Positions 1-12,197 of a stretch of 64,000 bases of DNA are shown in pieces. Source of the DNA: Dactylonectria macrodidyma (Eukaryota; Ascomycota; Sordariomycetes; Hypocreales; Nectriaceae). Below the pieces are notes generated by a model that ran no database searches, was not told the origin of the DNA, and saw only the letters and a program-made list of their open reading frames with translations. A program made the position numbers and the translations under genes. Where the stretch lies: positions 620,001 through 684,000 of the forward strand of contig JAGMUV010000015.1 in NCBI GenBank assembly GCA_020744425.1. The letters are read 5' to 3'. Position 1 is the stretch's first letter. Every line of letters starts with the position of its first letter.

Positions 1-59
1 GCGTTTCGCAAGCAAGCTGACGCTTGAGTCTACCGCCTTAACCACTCGGCCATCTTACC
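1..59 (-). tRNA. tRNA-Leu (CAA), 5' part, intron-containing
   Basis: Read on the minus strand, the sequence starts with the acceptor strand GGTAAGA, then TG, a D-arm with GCC/GGC stem and the A-box sequence TGGCCGAGTGG. The anticodon stem GTAGA leads to loop CTCAAG with anticodon CAA. After the base following the anticodon the sequence does not return to the 3' stem but runs into about 22 nt, fitting the intron that fungal tRNA-Leu(CAA) genes usually carry. The 3' half lies outside the window. Confidence 0.85.
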
Positions 60-1410
60 CATTGGTTGATAGTCGGGCTACTGAAAGTAAGCTATACACC
101 CCGCTCGAGGTCACCCTCCAGTGAAGGTGGAGGTCGGACATCAGACCCATTAGTGATCTGTGAAAGTGTGACAAAACCCAACTCAAACTTGACGAAACAG
201 GCAAAGAAAAGTGAAACAACTTGTTTGGGATTAAGTTAAAGTCAGGGTCGAGAAACACTTATAAAGTACCGAAATAGAGCTACAGAGGCAATGAAAACAG
301 AACACAGCAGATGTGCTTTCTCTCTGCGGCGTGTCCATGTGAGGAAAGGAGGATGTTTCACTATGCCAAGTAACTCGTTAGATAGGATAACTGTCATTAT
401 CAAGATTATCTTATTATATGGGTCCAACCTCTCCTAACACGGTCTGTGGAAGGAACTAATCAGTACAGAGCGCGAGCCATAGTGAGGCCTGAGCCATTGA
501 GTGGTTGTGAGTAAGCTTAGCCATGGTTATTGGGACATGTTCCATTCACAGTGACGGAGGAATCTGTCTTCCTTGGAAGTGGTCCTCGATTATCCCAAGA
601 AGATTGAATCTTGACACCTGCTTGCGTCCTTAACTCTCAACCTCTCAGCACATTCTGCAGGTGCAGATGAATACATAGCAAATCGTAAGCATCATCGCGG
701 CCATAGTAGCCGCGCAGGGCGAGGTTTGATGTTCGGGAATCCAGGAATCAAGAGAGCAAGCCTGTCCTGTTTGCCTGTTGCTTTGTGGCAGTTCGGCAGA
801 CACGCATCCGAGAGGCGTCTTGTTTTTGGTCCTGCAGCTCGCGATGTTGGTGGCGCTCCCTGCAAGGTACGCACACACGCACGCATACACCTTACTACAG
901 ATAATTCGTAGGCAAGTATATTGTCGGCTCGATTGATTGAAGAGAAGGATCAGCAATAACGAATTTGCGTCTCAATTCGGTCTGCCGAGTGCCGTGGTAG
1001 CCATCAGCGCTGAGGCGTGTATCCCGTGCCGATGTGCCGAAGAAGCAACTCAATTACAAGTGTGTGTGTGTGTGTGTGTGTGCAAGGTGGACCAAAGCGT
1101 CGTCTAGGGATCCGGTTGGTTTACATTCCCTTGGAGACTCGGCAAAAACTGCCGGTCGCTATGGACCGAGATGGAGAATATTCCTCCCTTAACTGCATAT
1201 CACCTCTCTCTACTCCCGGGTGAATTCCGTCGCTAATAGTTCATCCACATACTCGTTGAATGCTCTTAGCGACGAAACCCATCAATCCACCCATAGAGCC
1301 CCTGATGTTGCCATCGCATCCAATTCCACAGATGACAAAACTGCTTCTTCGGCCACCTAGAGCTCTTCGATGATGTGCGGCTTGAGTTAACCCAGTCACA
1401 ACCCCGAATC
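60..1410. other. Intergenic, no gene recognised
   Basis: This is the space between the tRNA and the 3' end of the CVNH gene. Open frames here are short, lack domain-like sequence, and show no paired splice signals that would join them. The only structure seen is a GT dinucleotide run. Confidence 0.5.
1060..1082. repeat. (GT)n microsatellite
   Basis: About eleven uninterrupted GT units lie in non-coding DNA downstream of the CVNH gene. Confidence 0.9.
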
Positions 1411-2082
1411 TCACGTCGGCTCAGCTCTAGGCGTCAATCTTGCTGATCCGGTTGAGCATTCAACGTTCTTGTGGCACTCCGGGGAAGCCCTGTCCCGAGT
1501 TCCGCGGTATCCAAAGCACGCGAGGCGGGCGTTATCATTGAAGAGGACGTGGTCTTTTGATGTCAGTATGGGGCAACGGGAATCAGACAGATATCTTACT
1601 CAGGTCTATCACTGTCTCCTGAGGTTGCTTGTTTCTGTTGTAGCAGTTGCACTTGAGGTAGCAAGTTCGGTATCCATTCGATCGGACACTCTCGAGGATA
1701 CAGTTCTCGCAGGATTCCTGATAGTTTCCACTTTCTAGGGTCAGCACTTCACCTGTCCACTAACCATGGCATGTGTTCGATGAACTTACTCACTGTAGGC
1801 TACGAGAGAGCCGCCGTTGTTCGCAATGCAGTGCCGGAGTTCGATCCTAGGCGTATGTTAGTGACATGGCCCAAACATGTCAGACCGGAATACCCACAGA
1901 GAATACGCGTAGCTAAAGGCAAGCAAGTCGGGATCCTCTGGGAAACAGTAGAAGCCAACCGCGTCATCGCTGTAGAGCTGGGCGTCCATGGGCTGACAAC
2001 CTTGAGAGAAGGACTGGACGGCAAGCGAGACATGGAGCCACGCCAATCCAAGCACAAGATACTTTATTCCCGAATAGAGCAT
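1411..2082 (-). CDS. Secreted CVNH (cyanovirin-N homology) domain lectin-like protein
   Basis: This 171-aa protein is assembled from four exons (1898-2082, 1794-1846, 1600-1734, 1411-1553) separated by introns of 51, 59 and 46 nt; introns 1 and 3 contain CACTAAC and ACTGAC branch sites. Residues 1-23 form a signal peptide (hydrophobic core, cleavage near AVQS). The rest follows the internal two-fold plan of CVNH domains: SFSQGC opens the first half, IELRHCIANNGGSL closes it, SGNYQESC opens the second half and VIDLNHVLFND closes it. Known CVNH proteins bind mannose-rich glycans. Eleven cysteines follow the signal peptide, against four in cyanovirin-N, and a Cys-containing tail follows the domain, so extra disulfides are likely. 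It could act on the fungal wall or at a host or competitor surface. Family assignment is strong; ligand is unknown. Confidence 0.85.
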
Positions 2083-3254
2083 TATGAGATGCCTAATGAT
2101 TTGGTGTGGCTTTGAACGAGTAGGAGAAGAGGTTTTGGTGAAGTTGCTGCCCGTTCTCGAGTGTTGTGATGAAGAATGAGGGTAAAGGAACGCCTGCGCG
2201 TCTTTGCGAAGTGCAAGAGGTGACACGACGGAAGCTGGCACTTGACAGGCAGCTGTTGTGCGGCCGACTGTATCGTTGATACATGATGCGGCCAACAAGA
2301 TCCATAGACTTGGCTTAGAAGTGTCATTGGCTTCTAGAGCAGTCTGCTGCTACCAGCTAGGAAGGTGTTGATTGGGCAAAACCCGGTTTCTAGGCCAGTT
2401 ACTGTGACCCGTAGTGGGCAAATGGCTGTCTCTCAACTGAGCCCATAGTCGGTAGCCACGGTAGACCGTATTCTGAGCCGTGTGTGCATCACGAGCCTAC
2501 ATATATACGTGATGTTCTGGAGCATCTGCGAGTCTATCCTTGGTGCAATTAAGCCCTCCCTCTTAGATGGCTGTCTTGATTTTTGTACGCGGAATAACTC
2601 TGAATATCTATGAGGAAGTTGAGAAGCACAGAGTAACCTATGCTGAATTAGAAATGAAGTCTCTCCTCCATATCCTTAATGGTAGGTGCTCGACTTTTCT
2701 AACGTCAGCTATTTGATTGAATGTCCGGAGAAAATTTCGAGAACTCCCTGCTTCGGCCTGTGTTTGTTGTATAATAGAACACAATGAAATTGTTAGAATG
2801 AGCTTCTCCCGTTAAGTGTGTGTTATGAGTGCCAAACAATGTCAACATTTTCGTGGTTGAATGTCACGGCATTATAGGCTCCAGGGTAGACCACACGAGA
2901 ATGAAGCCGCCTAGCTCGCAGGCAGGGGTTTGGTGTTTGGCACAATTAGTGGACCTAGGGATCCCTAGACGCATGTTTGATAACCAGCTGCCCGCTGGAA
3001 TTCCACTGCGCGACCCAGCAATAACCACCGCTTATCAACACCACTCCTTATCCCATATCCCATCCCAGCCCATCCCTTCCCTTCCATCAGCCAACTCCAA
3101 CCGCATCTGGCCGCCTCGTCGCCTCTCTCGCTGTCACCACCAAACTAAAGCTGCCATCTGTCGAAATTGGTCGATGTCATGCCGGCATTCCAGATGCACT
3201 GCGATTGTCGTTGACCTCTCTTTCTAATCCGCAACACCGGCCTTCCAGCACGCC
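2083..3254. other. Divergent intergenic region between CVNH and F-box genes
   Basis: The two flanking genes are transcribed away from each other, so this segment must hold both promoters. The last 250 bases before the F-box start are C/T-rich (CCCATCC-type runs), as is usual upstream of Sordariomycete genes. A 132-codon frame in it has no recognisable domain and is judged non-coding. Confidence 0.5.
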
Positions 3255-4924
3255 ATGGATCAGCTCCCGCGAGAGCTCGTCGACGCGATTCTGCACCAAT
3301 GTGTCAACCGTGGCCCCAAGAACAACGTCCTGCAGCTGCGCCTTGTCTGCCGCGTATTTGATCAGATACTTAAGCCCTTTGCTTTGCGAACGCTTGACCT
3401 TGAGTTTTCACGATTGAGCAAGACGAGTGGGGAGGCGCATCCGCGAATCGATGCGCTACAGACGATCGGTTACCACTGCAAGAGCTTATATATTGACCTC
3501 ATGGTTCTGCGGGATGACTGTCCGTGCTTCCAAAATATGCTGTCAATGATTATAGAGTCAGAGCTGACGTGATTATATGAATAGTAGAAGTAGAGTTTCT
3601 CGATACCGTCTTCGCCCGCGTCCCATCCATGACCGGCTTTTGTCGCACCCTACACGAAAAGTACTGCATGAACGAGACATCATTTACCGAATCAGACTAC
3701 TATCGAAGAGTCGAGGATCTTCTGTTCAACTGCCGAGACATCGATCGATTGCGTCTAAACCTCCCCTTCCAACTTGTCGGCCGACATTGCAGGGCCGCCA
3801 CCATGATCCTCGCCAATACCCTCAAGGCGTTTGCAAATCGTCCCGAAGAAGATTCGGCGCAATTGAACACCCTGGTATTGGAAAACGTGACGGATATCGC
3901 AATATGCCACCTGTGGCTGAACCCCAGCGATGTAATGAATATTATGGCGGTCTTGGAGGTCCTTGAACACCTCATCATGACGTTACGGAGACACGAAAGC
4001 GAACCCCAACGCGTTGGATTATTTGGATCTTGCCTATGGAACTTGGTGGAGAACGCAGAATATCTCAAGAGTCTGTGTCTGATAGGGATGGACCACGACG
4101 ACCGCCCTCGAAGCCTGAAGCAGACCAAGGCGTGGCAGATGCCCGTGGAGGAATGGCGAGCGCGGTCCCTGCCCGCTCCGCATGTCATATTGTCCAATTT
4201 GACGTGCCTCGAGCTGAAGCGGATTGAGCTGTCTCCCGAGGTATTGGTTCGGGTGGGAGAGAACTTTGGATCGACACTTCAGGAGCTCTACCTGAATGAG
4301 GTGTATCTGAAGACAGAGCAGTCGCAGGACTGGAATGAAGACTCAACAAAGGTGCTTTGGGTAGGAATGCCCAACCAACGCCCTGGCGAGGATTGTCAAT
4401 GGATTGCGATGGGCCTGAGATCTACGGCAACACATTTGCGGGTTTGTCGAGCGTCGTTCCTGGCATATGACCACTACCTCCGGGAAGATATTCCTGGACA
4501 ACCTGAATTCGACCTCGACGATCCTTGCGGCCTAGGCCGGGGCATCTCCCAACGCTTTGTAGAGGTCGTCATGGGCATCCGGCAACCGAACATGCCCAAC
4601 GGAGACCCGGTTGAGTACCTGGGCCGCGATTCGAAGCACGATGCTCCACTAGCTCAGCTTCTCCCACGGAGCCGCGCACCCAGGGTCACTGAGTACGACA
4701 CAAATGCCTACCAAACAGCCGTGGCCAATACCACCTCTGAGTGGCATCGCAGTATCGACGGCATATTCCCCAATTGCAACTCCAACACGCTCGATGAGCT
4801 ACACTTCATCGCCGAGACGGCATGCCAGGGCATGAATGAAATACACCACCGGAGGAACGAGTGGACCGCGGGTAGCAGCATGGCCAACGAGTTTACTGAA
4901 AACCTTTTTATGCCTAACGAATAA
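3255..4924 (+). CDS. F-box protein
   Basis: The N-terminus (MDQLPRELVDAILHQC, then LRLVCRVFDQI) is a typical F-box, the motif that docks on Skp1 in SCF ubiquitin ligases. The remaining residues are Leu-rich with scattered LRR-like stretches and would be the substrate-binding part; the substrate is unknown. The first frame closes at 3572 and a second, in another phase, is open from 3581, so an intron must lie between. The best fit by eye is 3520-3584 (GTCCGT donor, GCTGAC branch, ATAG acceptor), giving 534 aa, but the donor is weak and the join is uncertain. Convergent with the gene that follows. Confidence 0.75.
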
Positions 4925-5284
4925 ATGACAAGTCGATGGAGGATGAGCAGGTCGTCATCATATGACGAAACAGAGGGACTTGTTGAAGGATACCCCACGG
5001 CCACCTCGCAAAATTAATTTACCTACAAGCGAACTTAGAAACCTTAGAGCGTTGAATAGTAATAACTTGCTTTTGTCAAGTAATCCATCGTATTTAATAT
5101 GAGTCAATCCCTTTTTCCTGTTGCTATGACTAACAGCTTGAAAGCCCATGCTTACTCGTCCCCTGCCCTTTTTCTAACTTGTGCCATTAGAAGCTAAATC
5201 TCATCACATGTCGTAACAAAATATGCCAAATCTATCATCTCTATCATTGCAAAAAGACAAAGTTTTTTTGTATTCTCCCCATTT
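4925..5284. other. Convergent 3' intergenic region
   Basis: This AT-richer segment separates the stop codons of the F-box gene and the cystathionine lyase gene and should hold both 3' UTRs. No other feature is seen. Confidence 0.5.
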
Positions 5285-6577
5285 TTATTGTCCGTAAACA
5301 CCGTTGCCGTTGACACCATTGCCGTTGACACCATTGCCATTGACGGCGTTCTTTGACACCGCAACGGCCTTCTCGAGGGCTTGGAGGATATCGTTCTTGA
5401 GGTCCACGGCGTCCTCGACACCGCAGCTGATGCGGACGAGGTCATCAAAGACACCAACAGCCTCGCGCTGGTCCTTGGGGATACCAGCGTGGGTCATGCT
5501 GCTGGGGACCTCGACGAGAGACTCGACGCCACCCAAGCTCTCGGCGAGGGTGAAGATCTTTGTGAGCTGGCAGAAGCGCTCGGCGGCGGCGTGGCCACCC
5601 TGGATGCGGAAGGAGAGCATGCCACCGCCCATGCCGTTGCGGTGCTGCTTCTTGGCGATGTGACGGTGGGGGTGGGACTCGAGGCCGGGGTAGTTGACGG
5701 CGATGACGAGGGGTGAGGCCTCGAGCGCAAGGGCGACGGCGGTCGCGTTAGTGGTAGCCTCGCGGGCACGTAGATGGAGGGTCTTGAGGCCACGGTGGGC
5801 GAGCCATGAGTCAAAGGCTGAGGGAACGGCGCCAATGGCGTTCTGGAGGAAGGTGAGGCGCTGCTTGAGCTCGTCGCTGTTGAAGGCGGCGACACCCATG
5901 ACGACATCGCTGTGGCCGTTGATGTACTTGGTGACGCTGTGGACGACAATGTCGGCGCCTAGGTCGAGGGGGTTCTGGACATAGGGAGAGAGGAAGGTGT
6001 TGTCGACGACGACGAGGACACCACGCTTGTGGGCCTCGGAGACGACAGCGCGGATGTCGACCAGACGGAGAGTCGGGTTGCTGGGGCTCTCGATCCAGAT
6101 CAGACGGGTCTCGTCGGTGATGTGCTCGGAGATGTCGACCTCGATCTCCGGGGTAAAGGTGACCTTGACGCCATGGGCCTTTGCGACCTGAGTGAAGTAG
6201 CGGTGGGTGCCGCCGTAGACGTCGGACACGGAGATGACATGGCTGCCGGCAGCGAGGCTCTGGAGGATGTTGGCGGTGGTGGCGCTTCCGGAGGAGAAGG
6301 CGAGGGCGTACTTTGCGTGCTCGAGAGCAGCGACGGCGGCCTCGAAGTTGGTGCGGTTGGGGTTGGCCGATCGTGAGTATTCGTACTCGCCGATGGGCTG
6401 GCCGACGGCAGTCTGGGCGAAGGTCGTGGAGAGCGAGATGGGCTCGATGACGGCTCCGGTGGTGGGGTCGTGCGGGGATCCGGCGTGGACGGCGAGGGTG
6501 CCGAAGGAGTGGACGGGCGACGGAGGTCGAGGCGGGGTGGCCACGGGGTCGGATGTGAGGAGGGGAAGGCCTGCCAT
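5285..6577 (-). CDS. CYS3: Cystathionine gamma-lyase
   Basis: This intronless 430-aa protein belongs to the PLP-dependent Cys/Met metabolism family. It cleaves cystathionine to cysteine, 2-oxobutyrate and ammonia, the last step of reverse transsulfuration in the cytosol. The N-terminal GTLAVHAGSPHDPTTGAV, the substrate and cofactor motifs EYEYSRSANPNR and SSGSAT, and the PLP lysine in HSVTKYINGHSD (Lys217) are present. The start is placed at MAGLPLL; the same frame extends 48 codons upstream, but that part is low-complexity and looks like leader. The C-terminus ends in three NGNGV repeats made by a 15-bp DNA repeat, which lie outside the conserved fold. The family also contains cystathionine gamma-synthases; the overall sequence favours the lyase. 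Confidence 0.93.
   Translation of the reverse strand: MAGLPLLTSDPVATPPRPPSPVHSFGTLAVHAGSPHDPTTGAVIEPISLSTTFAQTAVGQPIGEYEYSRSANPNRTNFEAAVAALEHAKYALAFSSGSATTANILQSLAAGSHVISVSDVYGGTHRYFTQVAKAHGVKVTFTPEIEVDISEHITDETRLIWIESPSNPTLRLVDIRAVVSEAHKRGVLVVVDNTFLSPYVQNPLDLGADIVVHSVTKYINGHSDVVMGVAAFNSDELKQRLTFLQNAIGAVPSAFDSWLAHRGLKTLHLRAREATTNATAVALALEASPLVIAVNYPGLESHPHRHIAKKQHRNGMGGGMLSFRIQGGHAAAERFCQLTKIFTLAESLGGVESLVEVPSSMTHAGIPKDQREAVGVFDDLVRISCGVEDAVDLKNDILQALEKAVAVSKNAVNGNGVNGNGVNGNGVYGQ
5298..5342. repeat. 15-bp tandem repeat, three copies, inside CYS3
   Basis: Three near-perfect copies of a 15-bp unit (ACACCATTGCCGTTG on the plus strand) encode the NGNGV pentapeptides at the end of the lyase. An indel of whole units would keep the frame. 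Confidence 0.9.
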
Positions 6578-9500
6578 TTTGGGATTTCTAGACGGGATTA
6601 CAGGACGACAAGGGCTATTAGAGGAATTGATGTATTTCCGGACAGATGAGGGGAGTTGAAGCTGTTGGACGAGTCGAAGTCGAGTTGGGGATGTGGTGGT
6701 GGCGGAGGATGATTGGGACAAAAAAAAAAAGAACCCCGTCTGAGTACGAGGGGAACTTCTCCCGCTTTATGTAAAACTAAGGCACGCAGGACGCACTCCT
6801 CGGCGCCTAGTCACACTCGTACCCTCGGTGATGCGGCTAGTATCGCTCGGCCGGCGCAAATGGGGGCTCGGTTTAGTTGAGGTGTTCGTCGTCAGTTGCG
6901 TCTTCGCTTCGCCTTTGCGCGATCCAAGGGCGCGATGGTGCGTACGAGGCCAAGGCGGGTTTTGTTTTATAACAAGAAGGCAGGTATGTAAAAGGCCGGC
7001 CCAGAATGACGGGAAGCTCCAAACTTAGTCAATCACGTCAGAACTGGCTTTTCCGCAAGGGAAGAAAAAATAGATTGGATTGGGAAGCCGGAAGGGTGAA
7101 AATAGCCAAAACCTTCTGCCTCCGGACTACGACGGGGGGGCGTTTGGCAAAAAGAGCTGGGGGCGTGTGGGTTTCGGTGATTTTTTTTTTTTACTTCTTG
7201 TTCTAAGACGAGAGAGGGATCCACGAGACAAATGGCCTTCTTTATATGGAATCTGGGTCCTGAGTGGATGGCATGGAGTTGCAAGTCTGCTACGCCAGAC
7301 CTGATTCAAGATATCATTAATAAGGCGGCGTGCGATTGCCCCTCTCGTCATCCACCACCGCGGGGCAGAGAGAGAGAGTACTTTTTGCCATGTACCAGAG
7401 AATGACGCCGAGATTCTACGATTGTCCACCAGGGAAACGTCGTGGATCGGGTCATCTAGGTGGCCCCAAGGGCGCACATGGCATGGTTCCCTTTCTGGGC
7501 AATCCCTTTTTGTAATTCGCCATTGAGCCGAGGCCATGACTTGAGCCAAGCGAATTCACTGGGGGCGTGTGAAGTCCGACTCGGCACTATCAGGCGAAAA
7601 GAAGGTGTGGTACCAACTGCGGTGCGCCCTCGTTGACAAATGCGCTCTTGCTTACTATATCGTGGTGCGATGCGACGGCGCAGGGCGGAGCGCGCGAAAC
7701 TCGCTGAGGAAAAAAAGCAACCTGCAAGGGTACAAGGCGAAAAATAGTCTCGGAGATCGCTGAACGAACGAAGCGTTGGAGCCATGCGTCAGGCGTACCT
7801 AAAGTTTTGGCGTCGTAGAGGTGGCGGGCAGAGGCGGCTCATTTGCAAAGATGGAGGGGGTGTGAGGAGATGCGCGGAAGAGCCGATACCTAGAGTACAA
7901 TTGGAAGGTGTGGAATCAAGGGTGGATTAGTCAAACGTCTTGTTATGTAAGTCGAATCGAAGCCATCAGGGCGACCATAGCAGTGAAGCAGAGAATCAGT
8001 TAGAAAGTCCCGTCTCTGAATGATTATCTCTCGCAGGGGTCGAGCAGGAATAGGGAGGAGGTGAGAGGCAGAGACAGAATACGTCAGTCATGTGCCAAAA
8101 AAAGAAGCCGTCTTGTCCCGTTGGGTGAGGGGAACACACAGGACCTTTTGGTGAAGGACAAGAAAGGGAAAAGAGGGGAAGACGACATAGAGTTGCTTGG
8201 AAATCACAAAGTACCAATGACATCCGAGCTACTCCGAGCAATAACAAAGGCGTCATGGCATTGCGCTGCATCCAGGCGCCCAAGAATGAGTCATGGCTTA
8301 ACACCAAGGGTTGCGGTGTAGGTATGGCTCGGTATACGTTGTGTGGAAACTGTCTATTGTCCTCTGCTGGAGGCGCGTCGTTGGCTAGGTATGAACCAGT
8401 GTGATGCGTGCATAGATGTGGTGGTGTGGACGGGAAGGTGTGGAAGGGCGACCAGTGCATACGACTGCAGCGGCGGGCTATCGCTGGGTGACGAGAGTGG
8501 CAGAACAATGCAGGCCATGATACAGTGGAGGGTTGGTGGTGGCAGCTGAATCCTCTTCACATGGGTCGTATTGGATCGGATGGGCAATCATCCCCCAATC
8601 CACGAGGCCAATTCCACCGGAACGGATCCTAAAATGGAAGCCTCGGGTGCCTTGCAGCTCTGATTATGGATTATGGAGGTCGCTGCCGTCAGCAAAGAGG
8701 GCAGACCCTTTTTTTGGTGTGGGTGGCACGAGCGCTGGGTTGGAGCAGACGATGACGATAGTTTTCTGCTGGGGAGATGCGACATTGTTGGGGATAAAAT
8801 ATGGGAGCATGGGAGCGTGGCTGCGTCGGCAGACCTGGTAGCATAGGAGCGTCAAAAAGGCATGAAAAAGGTCCCATATGGGAGGAGATGCAATGCAGGG
8901 ACAAAAAGACTCTGTCTCTCCAGGCTGCCATAATGCCATGGAACCCCTGGCCAGCGGTGGGACTCGTCCCGCTGTGTGCTTCATCTCGGCCAGCCTTGTA
9001 GAAACGCTAGAACCTCTCATGTCTCATCCCATCAACCCATCATGGACCAGACAGGCCACGCAAAACACAAGAGCAGACGTTTCAGCGGCGGCTGCTCGGG
9101 AGCACTCTCCGGACGAAACATGGATGGGACACCGGCAGATGTGGACTCTGCGGGCCCATGGAAGATTGAGGGGAGAGGGTTTTGTATGTAAGTTGTGCAA
9201 ATCCCTTCACCGTATTCTCCATCCCATCCCATGGATTCGCTCGGCGGGCTCCAGCGGCCCCTCCCAGTGTAGAAAAGCCATGATACGACTCGGACACACA
9301 CAACCCGGTCGCTACTCCACGCAGGCGGCGCGGCGCCCGCCAGCAGAGCCTCGGGAGGGGCATCGTGCCAGAAAGGTCCCCCCCGTCTTGGCCCTGTGTT
9401 GTTATGTGGTTCCCCCCCGTTGACCCTTGTGTTGTCCCTCTTGGATCTTTCTCGGCCCAATCAAAACGGCGCCATTGCCCTTTGGCAGCGATTTTGTCCT

Positions 9501-10544
9501 CCGCGGCCATACCCTGTGCTGCTGAGCTCTCTGCTTCCGGGGAGGGGGACTTCGTGGTTGATCCTATGGGGGACATTTCACTGCCTGGGCCGGGCTGTCT
9601 GTTTGCCCTGGTCGGGACGCGGCATGATCTCGGTTCCGCGTGAGCGTGTGTTGCGGTTGGATGAGAAGAGCGCCCAGTATGACATAGGTCATAGGTACAG
9701 TACAGCCAGACAATACGCCCGGACGGGATGGATGCGCTGCAGGCGGGGGAAATCATACCCCTGTGGATCTTTCTGTGCCTGTTGCTCTCGTTTTCGCTGT
9801 TTGTTGTCATGACTTCTCAACAAACTCAGCCATGAACCGCCCATAAGCTACTCATCCACTGACACAACTCACTCCTCTGTGCTGGCTCTCCCATGCCCCT
9901 TTGCATTGTGCCAACCACGTGTTTGGAGGCGACAAGACAAGGCTTCTGCACCACCCCAGCTCCACAGCTTCCCCCGGCCCCGAAATCTGCTCCGTCACCG
10001 ACTCGGCGGTCGTCGACGCCATCCCTGTCGTGGTGGCAGTGCCCTCTAGCAGTCTAGCTCTCTCCTGCCCATCTAACTGGGCAAACTGGGTGCCTGCTGC
10101 CCTCACTGCCCACTGCGTCTGCCCGTCCACTTTCATCCATTAGGTTGTTGCTGCTTTGCTCCTGCCCTCCAAGAGAGACCCGCCCCGCTATCCGCTATCC
10201 GTGATTGCCTGTCGCCTGGTCCGTTCTCTCGAAGTTCGTCAACGACGCACACCTTCTTTTCTCCTTCCGGGGCCAGTAGCAGTGTTCAACCACTCTTCTC
10301 CGTCCTTTTGCGTTTTGGATGCGCTGACCACGAGACTTGTACTTCGACTAAAATTCAACCCGTCATAATTGCTGCGCCCTCCCCGGCGACCTTTTCTTCC
10401 GCTTCTGAGAGGCCTTCCGCCTCCGCGGCCATGCTGCGACTGCACCGTTTATTAACCTGGGTCCTCTCAGTCAATTCCCCGAGAGCTCGTTGACGGCACG
10501 TGAAAACCATCGATCCGCTCCTCCGCCTCCTCCCCTCCTCCGCC
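6578..10544. other. 4 kb non-coding stretch upstream of the Upc2-like gene
   Basis: No frame here shows a recognisable domain. The longest (242 codons, minus strand, 9082-9810) has no family resemblance and lies in GC-rich DNA where long chance frames are common. The last 400 bases (10150-10544) are strongly C/T-rich, fitting a promoter or long leader of the downstream regulator. Short A or T runs occur at 6720-6732 and 7182-7191. Confidence 0.5.
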
Positions 10545-12197
10545 ATGCCGCCTCGTCGCTCCCACAAGAAGTCCCGCGCCGGGTGTCGCAGGTGCAAGAA
10601 CAGAAAAATCAAGGTATGCTCTCTTTCTGTCGTGATCCGCTGAGTGCCGCTGCTTGCCGGGCCTTCCGTAAGGTCCCAATTCGTTGATCCATCCACCCGT
10701 CAAACTCTCCTTTTGATGCATGATGGGTGTTGATACCAACCGAGTTGCGTTCATTTCTGTGCATCACTGGCACTGGCTAACTCGTCATTCTCTTCACCAC
10801 TGCAGTGCGACGAAGTCCACCCTAGATGTGGCAACTGTTCCAAGCATGGAGTTCTCTGCGACTTCGGTAACCCGGACGTCCTCGGGGAGCTCGTCACACC
10901 AACGGCCAGCTCCGAAAGTGTTGCTGCGTCGACTCCGACGCCTCCTTCCGTGACCTTGAATACACCAAAGACGCCATCGACACGCTCTTCTTCGATCGCC
11001 GCAACTTCTTCGAACCCGATCCCCGTCTCACCCCCCATTTATCCACCTGTACCCTCACTGGAGGTGGCAGCATCGTTGTCCGGCCAAACTGACAGGATGA
11101 TGGAATTGCGCCTCATGCATCAGTACACCACATCCACCTCAAAGACCTTATTGACAAACTCACCTGTCGCCGACGACATCTGGCAATACGCTGTGCCCCA
11201 GATGGCCTTCTCTGGCAAGAATGGCTATCCATACTTGGCAGATGCAATTCTTTCTGTCGCAGCCCTGCACCTCCGCTCTTTGTCTCCGGATGACAAGGCG
11301 TTGGTTCGCGCGTCACATGCTTACTCTGCTTCCTCCTTGGCGGCTTATTGCGCCTCGCTGAATTCTGGAATAACCCCTGAAAATGCCGAAGCCTTGTTCC
11401 TGACGGCGGCGTTGATCGCCTTCCAGGCCGCAGCCTCTCGTATTTTCAACAAGGACGACGTCGAACCCAAGGACCCGAACAGCCGATACGCTCTACCGCT
11501 CCCCTGGTTCCATGCTTTCCAAGGAGTTAAGACTGTGGTGGCAACTTCTTGGCAATGGATCCGTGGTAGTAACGCCGTTAAGGCAGTTATCGATTCCCAA
11601 CCCAGCTTTCAACTTAACCTTAATCCTCGATCTTCGGATTCATTCTTTGGCCATCTCCTCGAAGGTCTAGAGGACGAACTTGTCGCGGAAGAACCCCATA
11701 ATTTCAACGCCACTGGTCAAGCTTACTTTCATGCCGTCTGTGTTATCAACTGGGCACACAAAAACTACTATTCTGCCGCCTCCCTCGCTTTCCCTGCGAC
11801 AGTCTCGAGACGCTTTGTTGATCTGGTGGAAGAGAAGAGGCCTCGTGCACTTGCCATCCTTGCCTGCTTCTTTGCGCTACTGAAGCGAATGGATAACTTG
11901 TGGTGGCTTCAAGACGTAGCTCGCCGAGAGGTCATGGGCCTCGTGGGCATGTTTGAGCCAGGCTCTAAATGGTGGCGGCATCTCGAATGGCCCGTCCGGA
12001 TTGCTCTGTGGGATGGCAATGCAATCCCGCAAGATGTATGGGGAGCAAGCTGGGCTACGGAGCCACCTGAGCAAGTAGGCGTTGTGTCGTCTATGATGCA
12101 TCACATTGAGCTCATGGCCGAGATGTTGAATCAGTCTCAGGGAGTTCCCCCCATGCCGATGACTGAGGAATATATAGATGCCGCATCACCGGATTGA
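10545..12197 (+). CDS. Zn(II)2Cys6 transcription factor, Upc2/Ecm22-like
   Basis: Two exons (10545-10613 and 10806-12197) encode 486 aa; the 192-nt intron splits the zinc cluster after RKIK. The cluster CRRCKNRKIKC then CGNCSKHGVLC supplies six cysteines (14, 17, 24, 31, 34, 41). A Ser/Thr/Pro-rich linker follows (about 50-110), then a region (ELRLMHQYTTSTS..., W..AVPQMAF, AILSVAALHL) typical of fungal relatives of the yeast sterol regulators Upc2 and Ecm22. Nuclear DNA binding is expected; a role in sterol or lipid control is inferred from family only. The long, pyrimidine-rich upstream region suggests complex regulation. Confidence 0.88.

Noticed and set aside
2829..3227. 132-codon plus-strand frame before the F-box gene
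   Set aside because: Its C-terminal half is the C/T-rich promoter tract translated as Pro/Ser/His; no domain is present.
9082..9810. 242-codon minus-strand frame in the 4 kb non-coding stretch
   Set aside because: It has no domain, no homology-like motif and no splice support, and the GC-rich DNA favours chance frames.
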